A DNA stretch of 64,000 bases, from assembly GCF_902459505.1 (NCBI RefSeq), contig NC_047098.1:34304523-34368522 (forward strand), given 5' to 3'. Source of the stretch: Geotrypetes seraphini. Its lineage: Eukaryota; Chordata; Amphibia; Gymnophiona; Dermophiidae. Positions 33,417 to 45,000 of the stretch are shown here, piece after piece. The notes beneath the pieces were generated by a model, which worked only from the letters and a program-made list of their open reading frames with translations, made no database searches and was not told the origin of the DNA. Position 1 is the first letter of the stretch; each line of letters opens with the position of its first letter. The position numbers were made by a program, and so were the translations under genes.

Positions 33417-34256
33417 AATAATAATAACTTTATTCTTGTATACCGCATTACCATGGAAGTTCTAGATGAAGTTAACAGATGAAGAGACTGTACATTTACA
33501 GCGAAGTTACAATTTCGTTGATGTTACATTTACATTTTAGACGATATATATTCGGTCAAGTTACCTTTACATTCTAGACAATAAATATACGGTGAAGTTA
33601 TTTTGGCAGCTAGGTTATATGTTCAGAGTAGTTACATTTGCAATAAGTTCGATACAGCGGCGTTACAGATGGCGGTGTTACATGAGGCAGTAAGGGTCTA
33701 GGGGGGAGAGGTCAGAAGGGAGGAGGAGGGAGGATAAATCAGAGGGATTTGTCAAAGAGGTAGGTTTTAGTTAACTTCCTGAATGTTTGATAGTGGGGGG
33801 AATTGGAGATGAGAATAGAGAGGCATTTGTTCCATTTGCCCGCTTGGAATGCTAGGGATCGGTCAAGGAATTTTTTGTAGAGGCAGCCCTTCAGGGAGGG
33901 AAAGGAGAACAGGTAGGTATTTCGAGTACGAGAGGGGCCAGTAATTTCAAGGTGCTCAGATAGGTAGATTGGTGAAGAGCCTGCTAAGGTTTTGAAGCAG
34001 AGGCAAGCGAATTTAAAGGTGATTCTTGCCTCCACCGGCAGCCAGTGGAGTTTGGCGTAATAGGGGCTAACGTAGTCGTATTTTTTGAGGCCGAAGATGA
34101 GGCGGACGGCAGCATTTTGTACTATTCTTAGATGTTTGATGGTGTTTTTATATGCTCCTAGATATATGATATTACAGTAGTCCAGTATGCTTAAGATTAA
34201 TGATTGGACCAGTAAATGGAAGGAGAGGTGGTCGAAGTGGTGTTTGATGGTGCGAA
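33417..34256 (-). mobile_element. L2-clade LINE 3' end, reverse orientation
   Basis: The minus strand reads KHHFDHLSFHLLVQSLILSI, then LDYCN, KLHWLPVEARITFKFACLCF and an RSLAFQAGKWNKC segment to the stop. A 3' UTR follows, ending in a tandem taataataa tail at 33,417. It is 5'-truncated and only lightly broken in the part retained. Confidence 0.75.
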
Positions 34257-34631
34257 GTTATAAGCTATAAACAAATAGCAGATAAACCTAAAAATGTTGT
34301 GAGTTGAAATGCAATTGCAAAATAGTATAATGATTGTCAAATGCTATTACAAAAGTTATATAATGGTGCTCAAGTCTTCAAGACATAAGAAGTGTTGGCT
34401 GCAGCTTCTTCATATCTCCTTATTAAGCTTTGTGCTCTCTTTCCAGTAGCATACAATTAGGTGGGTAGCTATGCTGGGGTGGAAGACGCAGTATACTATG
34501 AAATAATCACAGCTTCCCCAGCAGTGAAACGCTTTGCTAGACACCGTAGGGGTATCAAACACAAATCGCATAAGGGGCCGAAATCTAAAACACAGGCTAA
34601 GTCGCGGGCCAAATTTTTTATTAAGATACTT

Positions 34632-34758
34632 ACCCCCTCTTCTACAAAGCTGCGCTAGCAGCTGCTATGCGGCAACAGCCCTGAAGCCCTTCAAATCTCT
34701 ATGGGCTTCGGGGCCATTACCATGCAGCAGCCGCTAGCGCGGCTTTGTAGAAGAGGCC
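34632..34758. mobile_element. TTA-target palindromic MITE
   Basis: ccccctcttctacaaagc and its inverse gctttgtagaagaggccc are flanked by TTA. The central part (cccttcaaatctctatgggc) is shared with the family members near 32,430 and 37,060. Confidence 0.72.
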
Positions 34759-35236
34759 CTTAGTCTTAGTAGAAGTATAGAATCTTGCTCACCCTGAGAC
34801 ACCATACCACATGCCATCCTCATGCATTAACTGTTTCCCTCTTAGGGGGCTGACACTCTCCCTCCTCAGGCTGAAAATCTGGACCTGCAGAGCCGGGACT
34901 GGGGAGGGAAAAGAGCAGAATGGGGCAGCTATACCCGATATTATGCAGCAAAGGGAGCCACGAAAGCAGCCTGTCTGTGCACCTCTAATATTCTTCCTCC
35001 TCCAAAGTGGCAAAGCGATGACTCCAGCTACCCTCTGCCCAGAATCAACCTTACCCTTCCTTACTCCCCCTTCCCTGTAGCAAAGCATCAGCTTAGCTCT
35101 ACCTTTCTTTACCTCCTCCCCATGGCATTAGCACCTCCCAACAGAAACATACCAGCATAAAACAAACCACCCCAGAAACCCAGCGACATAAACATAAAAC
35201 TTAAAAAAAAAAATTAAAACCATTCTGGGTACTATA

Positions 35237-35676
35237 TGACTGGGATAGCCATGCAAATGATTACCCGCAATTGGAAAAATTGGGATCACCTTAGTTTTCC
35301 TTTTTGGTGGGCAAGCTTATGTTAAATTTATAAATATGAGAAAATGAATGCTGACATGCTGGGGCATAATAAGATATTCAAATTAGTTTGGGGTTCGTTG
35401 ACGTCTTTTGTAGATTTGCTATTGTTGTCCTTTATCTTTATTTTCTGTTATTTTTCACCCACACATCCAAGGGGGTGGGAATGGGAAGGGGGGGGGATAT
35501 CTTTTGTTTTGGTATTATTCCTGGTGGTAATGATGGATGGGGGAGGGAATTTTTATCTTTTGTATAGATACTGATCGATTATAAGTGCTTGGTTGATTAT
35601 CATTATTTGTATATAAATTGTATTGCACTTTTTGTTGGCATTAAAAACTAAATAAAGTTTAAAAAAAACCAACAAC
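35237..35676 (+). mobile_element. L1 LINE 3' end with poly-A and target duplication
   Basis: Reads ITRNWKNWDHLSFPFWWASL, then YKYEKMNADMLGHNKIFKLV and WGSLTSF, the C-terminus of L1 ORF2. Its UTR ends in an aataaagtttaaaaaaaa tail. Flanking 20-bp copies at 35,217-35,236 and 35,677-35,696 (aaaccattctgggtactata type, two mismatches) are the target duplication. It is heavily 5'-truncated. Confidence 0.8.
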
Positions 35677-36035
35677 AAACCATACTGGGTACTGTAGAGC
35701 CCACCGCCACCCTGAAACCCACCAACATTAAATATAAAACATCTTTTTAAAAAATTAAAACCATCCTGGACTGACCAGGATGGTTTTAATAAAAAAAATT
35801 TTTAAAAACATATATATTTAGCGCTCCTTTTACTAAGGTACGCTAGCGTTTTTAGCATGTGCTGAAGATTAGCGCACACTAACCCTGCGCTACATGAAAA
35901 ATACTAACGCAAGCTCTATGGAGCGCAGCTTAGTAAAAGGAGCCCTTAATGTTGGTGGGTTTCAGGTTGGCAGTGGGCTCTTTCGCACCCCTACGTAGCA
36001 ACCCACCAACATTAAATATAAAACATTATTTTAGA
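35677..36035. repeat. Fold-back repeat inside the hAT-like element, split by a MITE
   Basis: Sequence from 35,690 (ctgtagagcccaccgcc, then aacccaccaacattaaat, attaaaaccatcctgg) is mirrored by 35,777-35,820 plus 35,947-35,990. A TTA-type MITE sits in the right arm. Part of the unit recurs after 36,000. Confidence 0.7.
35822..35946. mobile_element. TTA-target palindromic MITE
   Basis: gcgctccttttactaagg and its inverse ttagtaaaaggagccc, flanked by TTA on both sides. Inserted in a fold-back arm whose own symmetry is restored if the MITE is left out. Confidence 0.75.
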
Positions 36036-36852
36036 TTCTTTTCAGACTCAGAGCCCATCCCCACCAAAAGCTCACCTGCATTACATTTTCTTACCTGATA
36101 TGGCCTGTGGCCCATCCTGGAGGAAAGTGATGAGGGAAGACTCCTGCTGTGCTGTCACAAACAAGGGAGAAATTAAGGCTCCAGTCCATCCCGATGCCCA
36201 GCTCTCACTGCAGTACCTCGTACCTCCATTTTGCCTCAAGCTTGCCTAATCTCTCCCACCACTTCTGCTGTGCAGAATATTACAGGAGGCAGGAGAGGTG
36301 CTCATGCTCCCCCCCACCCCCACGCACATTGTACCACTGGACCAGACCAGTAGGGAGGTGAAGCTGGAGGAGGAAATCAAGAGGGCAAGCCTACGGTCAC
36401 AATCAGCGCCCCCCCCCCCCCAACTCGCCTCAATCTTCTCTTGTGGCATGGCTTCCTCCTCTCTACAGCAGTAATTTTAATTATGCCGGCTAATAGTTCA
36501 CACCACCAGTGTGGTGGTCAGCTTGCACGTGCCAACAGCACACCAAAAATGAATTTAACTGCGCTGGCCCCATCCTGGTGCCAACACCGGGATTCATCGC
36601 AGGGGCCAGCACAGTTAAATTCATTTCTGTTGTGTTACCAACACGCATAAGCTGATGATCACCGTGGCCCATGGGTGCTATTGTTGCCGTCAGGTGAGGG
36701 CCCAAAACAGAAAGCAAGGGTATGCCTTGAAGCCGTTTACTCCCCTTTAATGCCAGCCCTGGTCTGCGGGCCACATAAAATGGCCAGGCAGGCCTTATGT
36801 TTGACACGTGCCATAGACCATAGTTCAGGCAAAATTTATTAACCACCATTTC

Positions 36853-36905
36853 AGGGACCCCTGATGAAAATGTGTTGATTGAAACACGGACTGTGTTGGG
36901 TCCCT
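36853..36905 (+). ncRNA. Hammerhead ribozyme-like motif (type I)
   Basis: agggaccc (36,853-36,860) and gggtccct (36,898-36,905) form a perfect 8-bp stem I. The core CTGATGA (36,861-36,867) and GAAA (36,881-36,884) are both intact. A short stem III (CAC/GTG plus a wobble pair) follows, closed by the A15.1-U16.1 pair, with U as the putative cleavage nucleotide (36,897). Stem II (36,868-36,880) is weak, at most about three A-U pairs. Penelope-like retroelements and some amphibian repeats are known to carry minimal hammerheads of this layout. The flanks (to about 37,005) may be the rest of such an element. Confidence 0.65.
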
Positions 36906-37022
36906 TTACCTGTTAAAAGATGGTCTGTTTGTGTGCAACAAATTGTTTAGTTATTGAAATAAACACTTCCTGCATCTTGTACAATGATCTGCAGTTTCCT
37001 TTTTTTGTCTCGAATTTGCTAT

Positions 37023-37083
37023 GGGCCTCTTTTACAAAGCTGCGCTAGCGGCCCTGAAACCCATAGAGATTTAAAGGGCTGAC
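37023..37083. mobile_element. Half of a palindromic MITE
   Basis: gggcctcttttacaaagc, then tgcgctagcggccctgaa and catagagatttaaagggc, match the left half of the TTA-type family. It is cut short where a hAT-like end (tagtgctgcctgattt) begins at 37,089. Confidence 0.55.
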
Positions 37084-37088
37084 ACTAG

Positions 37089-37200
37089 TGCTGCCTGATT
37101 TGCTGAAAACATTGGACTCATCGATTCAGCAACCCCTACCCCTGCTGCTTTAAGAGGCCTCAGAGTGGTGGGAAGGTCGGTGGGGTTCTGCTGCAAAGGG
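37089..37200. mobile_element. hAT-like element end (tagtgctgcc family)
   Basis: Shares tagtgctgcc, cgattcagc and cctactcctgctgctttaag-like blocks with the complete hAT at 41,616-44,214. Only one end is visible. Confidence 0.5.
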
Positions 37201-38492
37201 ATATTGTCTTACTTTCAGGGAAACACGGTAATAGTTTCTCTCATTTTGTCCAGCACCAGCACTGGGCTTACCGATCTGTAAATTTCCTGGATTACCACGT
37301 GAACCCTTATTTCCCACAGACATTCAGAGGGGTGGTTGTACTAATCTGGAATAGCAAAATTGACAGAGGCTGGTGGTATCTTACAGATGAATCTGTTTAT
37401 TGAGATATAAACTTTTCAGGACTTCTACCTACCTAAGAAGCAAATGCAAAAGTCATCTCGTACTTTGCACCTTTAGCCATTTCTGTTATAAATTGGGGGT
37501 TCGTCAACCTAGCTTCTTTCTACAGCAATACAATAGCATCTTGCCTGACCAATAGAAAGGGCTCATGCATGTGTATCTTCCTCTGAATGCTAATGCAAAG
37601 GAGGTGGGTAAGAATCTGTCTGTTGACTTTTAATTTAAATTTTTTTTTAAATTGTCCCCAGTACAATGATTTGCAACTAAAGCTTCAAAAACAAATTCCC
37701 TTACTGATAATACAGTACATATCTCTTTAACAGCATCATAACTCAGCACTGTAGCAGTTAATCTACAAAGTTAGAACCAGAGAGTCCACAGTTGTAAGTT
37801 TGCCTTCAAAGAGGTGAAGTGACTTTTCCAAGGTCACATAGTGAGTGTTGAACGGATGAACTGAGTGATGTCTGTCTATGTTCTAACCATTAGCTTTTAC
37901 TGCTAACCCATGTGATGTCATCTGCTTTGTATGCTTCACTTGAAAAGGTGGTATATAAGTTCTCTTTACGATTGAACAGATATCTCGGCTTTAGTAAAAT
38001 GCTCACTGGGTGTACCACACTAAAATATACTGCTTCGCATACTCAACTTGTTTATTCTAAGATCCAGGATTTTGCATAAGGCAAGAGCAGCTCAGTTGAC
38101 TTTTTAACCTCTGTGAAACTCATCGGGGAGCTGAGTGCAGACATTTAAAAGTTGGTGAAATAGAAATGGATGCTGCCATTAAGCAACATTGTGATGTACA
38201 GTAGTTTCTGGTATTCAGAATCTGGTTCAAATCCTATTTTAAGATTCCTAGTCCATGCATTGCAGTAGGATGATTGTCCACAAATGTCTGGGTTCTGCAA
38301 CTTAGCTTCTTTCTACATCAATACAATAGCATCTTGCCTGACCAATAGAAATTTACTACTTCACTCTTGTCTGGGCGTGTACTTGCTGGTGAAGGCAGCC
38401 TTGTGAATGCCTTTGTGGTTCTGGATAGCATCCCCAATTTAGAGCTAGCTGTACGTACTTGAAATATGTTATCTATCGTTTTCTGCTGTGTT
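37201..38492. other. Intergenic, TAOK1 to ABHD15 (tail to tail)
   Basis: A MIR-like SINE trace on the minus strand lies at about 37,805-37,915. The segments 37,536-37,553 and 38,319-38,345 repeat each other (atagcatcttgcctgaccaa). The ABHD15 3' UTR must lie in the right part. No other gene is visible. Confidence 0.45.
37805..37915 (-). mobile_element. MIR-like SINE remnant
   Basis: aaagaggtgaagtgactttt, then ccaaggtcacatagtgagtg, matches the reverse of the conserved CORE/MIR segment. It is old and diverged. Confidence 0.5.
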
Positions 38493-39015
38493 TTAGCGAG
38501 TGTAAGACCTTTTCCAGCTGAACATCTCCTGCATATCATAGGATGGAGAGGGCTCATGTTTCTGCAATGTGCCCCTTCGACGCCGATGAAGCATGACAGA
38601 GCTTCTACGTTGCGGAAACCTATTTATCTTCTCCTCTGTGCGCAAAAACTCAGTGACAGCTCTAAAGTATTCTAGGGTCACTTCATGGCTCCACGAAATG
38701 GGGCCATTGTTCAAGAAGCCACAGTGACCCCCATGCTGGGTCAAGAGAAGAAAGAAATAAGGATTGGTTTTGAAAAGTTCTGTAGGCAAAGTGGTCTGGG
38801 GAGGTCCCCGCAAGGGATCATCTGCACTGCAGATACATAAAACAGGGATGGCAACTTCATCCACATCACGAAGAGGGTCATTCTTCTCCCAGTACACATT
38901 CCAGCTGGTGCTATTTTTCCTTGTCAAGCAGAAGAGTGTCTCCACAAGCTCTCGAAGAGATCTGCTTTCAAAAACCTTCTTCATTTCCACTGCATCTTCT
39001 AAGGCTGTAGTGTAC
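38493..39015 (-). CDS. ABHD15: ABHD15 exon 2 (C-terminal part)
   Basis: The acceptor (minus strand) is cttgtaccttttag before GTACACTACAGCC. It encodes YTTALEDAVEMKKVFESRSL through LRDVDEVAIPVLCICSADDP to the TAA stop at 38,495-38,493. The very conserved tail ...WKRSYTR is present. Confidence 0.95.
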
Positions 39016-42000
39016 CTAAAAGGTACAAGAGAAGGAGAAGGCTTCTGTCATACAGTGCATTTGGGAGTCCTGTTATAAATTGCATTGTTGCAAATGAGAG
39101 GAGTTGGGGAGAGGTGCTGGTACAAAGAAATGCTGGACTCTTCTGTATTGACACCCAGAGTTACATGTGCAGACATGATGGAATGCCACTCTGCATAGAC
39201 AACAGCATTTCATAAACTGTTGTACAGTATGTGCAGAATAACATAAGCAGGAGCAAATTGTGTGTGATTTTTAGCAAACGCTATGCAATCTTTCGCTACA
39301 GATGGGACTTGATAGTTCATATTGATCTGTTAGATCAGGGGTGTCCAACCTGTGGCCTGAGGGCCGCATGCGGCCCCCATGAAGTATTTTGTGCGAGAGC
39401 AACGAGAGCAATGCAGTGTTTTCCTCTGCTGCCCCCGGGTGTTTACCGTCTTGCTGGCTCCCTCCTCTGTCTTGTGTGGCCCCAGAAACATTTTTTTTCG
39501 GCCAATGTGGCCCAGTGAAGCCAAAAGGTTGGACACCCCTGTGTTAGATCATGTGATTTGTGCTGTTGCAACAGAGAAAATCAACCGAAAGAGGTTGCCA
39601 TAAAGTATATATCTGTAGATGAATAGTGATTTTTTTTACCCTCAACACAGGTGTATGCCAAAACATGGCCATTTTGGGTTCATTAGTTATTGTTTTAATA
39701 AAAATCGTTATCTCTTAGTTTTTGTTTTGTTCCTGCATTTGCACCTGCCTCTGAAGCTGATGTTCAAAGACTGATGCAGATGGGCCCACAATGCTTAACC
39801 CTTCCCCCCTCCAATACTCATTGAGTTCCTATGAGCGGCTGGAACAGCGCAGAGCATTCAGCATGCTGGCCTGCACTATAAACCGCTTCTGCAGTTTTGT
39901 AAAAGGGGGTGGAAATTAGCTCAGCGATGCTTGAAGCAAATTATATTGAATGGGCTGCGAAATGGCAAATGAAGTTCAATGTGAATAAGTGGAAGGTGAT
40001 GGATGTTGGTAACAAAAATCATATGCATGAATACTGGATGTCCGGTGCTGTACTCGGAGAGAGCCCCCAGGAAAGAGACTTAGGAGTACTTGTAGACAAG
40101 TCAATGTCAATGCATGGCGGCAGTGAAAAGGGCACACAGAATGCTAGGAATTATTAAGAAGGGGATCACAAACAGATCTGAAAAGGTTATCATGCCATTA
40201 TACCGGGCAATGGTACGCCCCCACCTGGAATACTGCGTCCAACACTGGTCGCCGTACATGAAAAAGGACATAGAACTACTTGAAAGGGTCCAGACCAGAG
40301 AAGAGTGACAAAAATGGTTAAGGGACTGGGGGAGTTGCCATACAACGAGAGGCTAGAGAAACTGGGCCTCTTCTCCCTTGAAAAGAGGAGGCTGAGAGGG
40401 GACATGATCGAAACATTCAAGATATTGAAGGGAATTGACTTAGTAGAGAAAGAGAGACTGTTCACCCTCTCCAAGGTGAAGAGAACGAGAGAGCACTCGC
40501 TAAAGTTAGAAGGGAAAAGATTCTGTACAAACATAAGGAAGTTCTTCTTCACCCAGAGAGTGGTAGAAATCTGGAATGCTCTTCCAGAGGCTGTTATAGG
40601 GGAAAGCACCTTCTAGGGATTCAAGAAAGGGTTAGATAAGTTCCTGCTGGAACAGAACATACACAGGTAAGGCTAGACTCTAGTAGGGCACTGGTCTTTG
40701 GCTTAAGGGCCACCACATGAGTGGACTACTGGGCACAATGGACCACTGGTCTGACCCAGCAGCAGCAAATCTTATGTTCTTAAATTATATGTGTGGCTAA
40801 ATTCTGCTATTAAAAAAGAAGTGGATGGAGGAAAGCGCCCGACACATACAAAGGTTTTGCAGCAAGTGTGTGGCTCTTGTGCACATGCCCAGACCAAAAT
40901 GGAAGTGCCAGGGCATAGCATTACTTTTTCTTTGGTGCTTAAGTATGAGCCTCACAAATATTACTAGTGCATGGAATTTTTGCAAGTCTCATATTTAGCA
41001 CAGAAGAACAGGCGCAGCTGTGTACTTTTACGTTCAAAACCAGAAACTCAATGTAAAAATTGACAAGAAATTCTGTACTCAAAGCCTTCTATGATGCCCC
41101 TGAACTGGCAATAATTTTTCAGCATTATGGGCCATCTTTTCTCTCTGTGCATTGCAAATGAATACTTACTGGCCTCATTACCATCCATTTTTAATACATT
41201 TCAATAGAATTTGCAGCCATCTGTAATGCATACATTAACCCCAACGCTCACCACTTATTAATGCTGATGGTAGCTTTGTGCATTGGTTCCTGTTTATAAT
41301 TCTTCCACAGAATAGCATTCCAGTACAAGCGAGGATGCACAGGTAGTCTGCTGCTCCTGGCACGGATAGATTTCTTGTGTGCTAACTATGGCTGCCATTA
41401 ATGCAGACCCATGTGTCTATGCATCTGTCACATTTTCTCATATTAACGCAGAGCTTATTAGCATACAACTAGCTTATTGTATTGGGGAGCACATTTTTTT
41501 AATGCATGTGTTCTGCATTGGCTCCTTTCTATTTAAGCTCATTGCTCCTTCCTATCTGAACTGTTCGTGGTATTGCGGTATATAAAAATTAAGTTATTAT
41601 TATTATTATCTGCAATAGTGCTGCCCAATTCACTTCAGTGAATTGATTCTAATTGATTTGTTGTCTGAGAAGATCAAACTCACCGATTCAGCTACCAACA
41701 CCTCCTACCCACAACACCCCGGTGAGACCTGACATACTTCTGAGGCCTCATAAACAGCAGGAGTGGCAGTGTTCTGAACGGGCGGCTTCGCTGGGGCCTT
41801 CCCTCTGCTGTATCACTGATAACATCATTAGTGATGTGGCAGAGGGAAACCCTAGTGGGGCATGCTGCAAAGCAGCCCGTTCAGAGTGTTGCCGCTGCTG
41901 CTTTAGGAGGCCTCGGAGGTATGTCAGGTCTCACTGTGGAAGGATTGGTATGGGGTGCTGCTGACAGGGGGATGGGAGGGAGGGGAGGAAAGATGCTGTA

Positions 42001-45000
42001 CATGGAAGGAGAGAGGAAGACTTGGGGCAGAGGAGAGGAAGGGGAGATGAAACAAAGAGGTAGAAAGGGGGTGAGAGGGAGAAATCCAGCATATGGTGGA
42101 GGGGAGGGAGATATGCATGGAGAACAGAGAGGGAGAAGTTGGACATCCAGGGTGGAGGGCAGGGAGAAATGGTGCATGTAGAGAGAGAAAGAAATGATGC
42201 ACATGATAATTTATTTATTCATTGATTTAGCCCGTACTCTCAAAGGAGCCCAGAACGGATTACAAAGGTATAGAAGGACAAAATTATTGAAAGACATTTT
42301 TGGCAGACATAGCTTGAAGTATTTGTGGCATTTGTAGAAGATATTACATGGCATCGTATAGATTTAGGACAGCATTCAATGTACTAACAGAACATTATTG
42401 TACTAAACTTTTAATATTGTAAGCAAGTACATGACTGGTGGTCGGCAGTTTAGGTCCCGTGAGTAGAATTGGTCATTATGGAGCTCGTGAGTAGCGTTGG
42501 ACATTAAGGAGCTGGATTTGTGAAGAGGAAGGTTTTCATGGCCTTCCTGCCATTGTTTTGGCATCTTTTTCTTTTGCTAATTTCTCAAAGAGTGATTTTA
42601 CGCCAAAGTGCCATATCTGTGCCGCCTTGTCTAATGAATTGACTATGGAACCTGTATTTAGTTCTAGTTTGGAAATGCCAAGGGACAAAGCGTGAAAGTT
42701 TACTGACTTTGGGTCGAGTGTGGTTGTTTTTGTGATGAAGGATTTTCTGCTGGGTTTTTTTGCTCTTAATTTGTAGTTTGAAGGTGATTATGTAGTAGTC
42801 AGTCCAAGGGACTTGAAGGATGGTTAATGGGGTAGATTTATTATCATTTTGTGGGCCTTTTAAGATGAAGATCAAGTCTAAGTCAAGTCATTCTAGAAGA
42901 ATGAGTGGGGGAGTGGACTTGTTGGATGAATCCCAGATCTGACAGCGATTTGGCAAATTCTTTTTGCGTCCCAGTGAGTTTTGGATAATCTGCAAAGTTA
43001 AAGTCTCCTAAGATAATGATTTGCTTGTGGTTTACTGATAGGTTGCTTATTATAGCTAGTAGATCATCCAGAGCAGACATTGGGGAGGAGGGGGGGCTCT
43101 GTAGCTTAGGATGAATACGTTTTTTCTGTCTTGACCTATTGAGAAGATGAGACCATCTAGGTCTTTTAATGAGATGGAATTTATATGGCGTGGGTTTAAT
43201 TTGGATTTTGTGATAGCTGCCACCCCTCCTCCTCTTCTTTCTGGGCGGGAGCATGCCGGTGCTTGTTAACCTGGAGGACAGAGTGCACCCAGGGTGGCTC
43301 CGTCGTTGTCTTTTAGCCATGTTTCTGTCACTAACAGGAGGTTCCATCTATTATCTGCTATGGCATCTAATAGGATAAGGTCTTTGCCATTTATTAGAGC
43401 TGTCATAATGGAGTTTGTTTTGCGTATGTCAGTATTTGTTGGAATTTTTATGAGGTTAGAGGTTCTGGCTTGAATTTCCTTAGTGTTTAGGCAGTTTTTG
43501 GGATGTGGAGTGCCATTATGGGAAGTATGAGAGTGACAGCTGTGAGAGGGCTCGGTATGCTTGACTGACCGAGGTTTCTATGGTGGGAATAGGCATGGTT
43601 CGAGCCTGGTTCTGCTTTGCCTGTCCAAAGGGCCCTTTGGCATGGCCCACCTATGGGACAAGCCCAATCTGTTTGGCAGCTCTTAAATAGTGGGAAGGAA
43701 AGGAGATATGGTGCATGGATATGGCAGTGGAAAGTAGAAAAAAAAATTGTATCTTCTATTTTGTGATTACAATATGTTAGATTTGAAATGTGTATCCTGA
43801 CAGAGCTGGTGCTAGACAGCGAGTGTGAGCTAGGACCAAAAGAGAGAGGAAAAGTATTTTTTTTTTATTTTGTTTACACCACAGCACCGGTGTGAGGTTG
43901 AAGAGAGCAAAGAGGGGTGGGTGGGTGGAAAGAGTACAAAATAAACCCACCAGGACATTTAAAAAAAAAAAATGCCCGATAGCGCAGGAAAAAGAATTAA
44001 ATCATAAGAACATAAGATTTGCCGATGCTGGATCAGACCAGTGGTCCATCATGCCCAGCAGTTCGCTCAAGCAGCGGCCCTTAGGTCAAAGACCAGTGCC
44101 CTATTTGAATCTAGCCTTACTTGCGTATGTTCTGTTCCGGTAGGAACTTATCCAACCTTGTCAATAGGCCGAATCAAATCGAATTGAAAATTATTTCCCT
44201 AAATTGGGCAACACTAATCTGCAGTCTTTGATAAGCAACCACGTACCTGCTGAGGCTCATCTTTTGATATAGCAGGAAACTCCACTCATAGAGCCAAGGC
44301 AGACCGACCTCAAAGCACTCTTGGCAGCGAAACACAGGGGAGAGGCAGCCAGCAGCAGTCAGGTAGCTGGAGGAGCCACATTCCCCCAGGTATGATAGCA
44401 GAGAGCCCGAGCCTGTCCCCTCACTCACAGCAAAAAGGAGGGAGGAAGGATGCCGAAACTTGATGTAAGTCACTGCCTCCTTTAGATCTGCTGGGTCCCC
44501 AAATTGCTGTAGCTTCAGGGTAGTGAGAGGACAACCATTCTGCCCCCTCCTGCTGAAGATGACAGGGTAAAATCCTTGTTCTAGAGCTAACAGACACAGC
44601 TGTTGCACATTCCTGCTGAGCCATCCAAGGAGGTTGGGAATGACCAGCAGCACTGGTACAGAATTAAAGGTGCCGGCACCTCCTTTGCTTTTTACAGTCT
44701 TCCACGGACCCACTACCCAGTCCAACGCAACAATGCCACCATCGAGGAGTTGCAAGTGGTCCCGGGCAAATTCCAGCTCCCCGTTAGCTGGAAGCATGTA
44801 CTGAAGAAGAGTCTGAACATGGGGCCATCTTCTCCAGAACCAGCTTCCTTTCTCCAAATCCAAGAACCTCTGGAAAACTCTCAGCAAACAGTTGGCAAGG
44901 GCAGAGGATTTGCAGATCAGCTGGCAGCCACCGTGGAAGTCTTTCCATACTGGAATAAATACATCTTTGTCATCTTCCTCCTCTCCCCTGCCACCCTCCT

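Larger units (their letters stand above)
34550..36798. mobile_element. hAT-like element with nested insertions
   Basis: The left terminus taggggtatcaaacacaa and the inverse of the right terminus (cacgtgtcaaacataagg) share the caaac core of AGGGGTGTCAAACTC-type hAT ends. Nested inside are two TTA-type MITEs, an L1 tail and internal fold-back repeats. The 8-bp target duplication could not be confirmed. Confidence 0.45.
41616..44214. mobile_element. hAT element, about 2.6 kb, with nested LINEs
   Basis: Left end tagtgctgcccaattca and right end attgggcaacacta are inverted copies. An 8-bp duplication (atctgcaa left, atctgcag right, one mismatch) flanks it. No transposase is visible. The space is filled by GGGAGG-rich text (41,960-42,200), a reversed L2 (42,205-43,600) and a reversed CR1 tail (44,003-44,162). 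Confidence 0.75.
39016..44246 (-). other. ABHD15: ABHD15 intron (5.2 kb)
   Basis: GT-AG intron holding a complete hAT MITE (39,336-39,541), a CR1 3' half (about 39,911-40,782), an L2 tail (about 41,530-41,610) and a 2.6-kb hAT (41,616-44,214) with a nested L2 piece and CR1 tail. The portions 39,050-39,327, 39,550-39,900 and 40,790-41,520 show nothing recognisable. Confidence 0.8.

Noticed and set aside
34789-35088. Open frames of about 90-100 codons on both strands
   Set aside because: They lie in the internal part of a hAT-like element and show no domain, no splice context and no similarity I recognise.
41831-42204. Overlapping open frames on both strands in 41.8-42.2 kb
   Set aside because: GGGAGG/GAGAGA low-complexity purine sequence inside a hAT element yields open frames on both strands without any recognisable domain.
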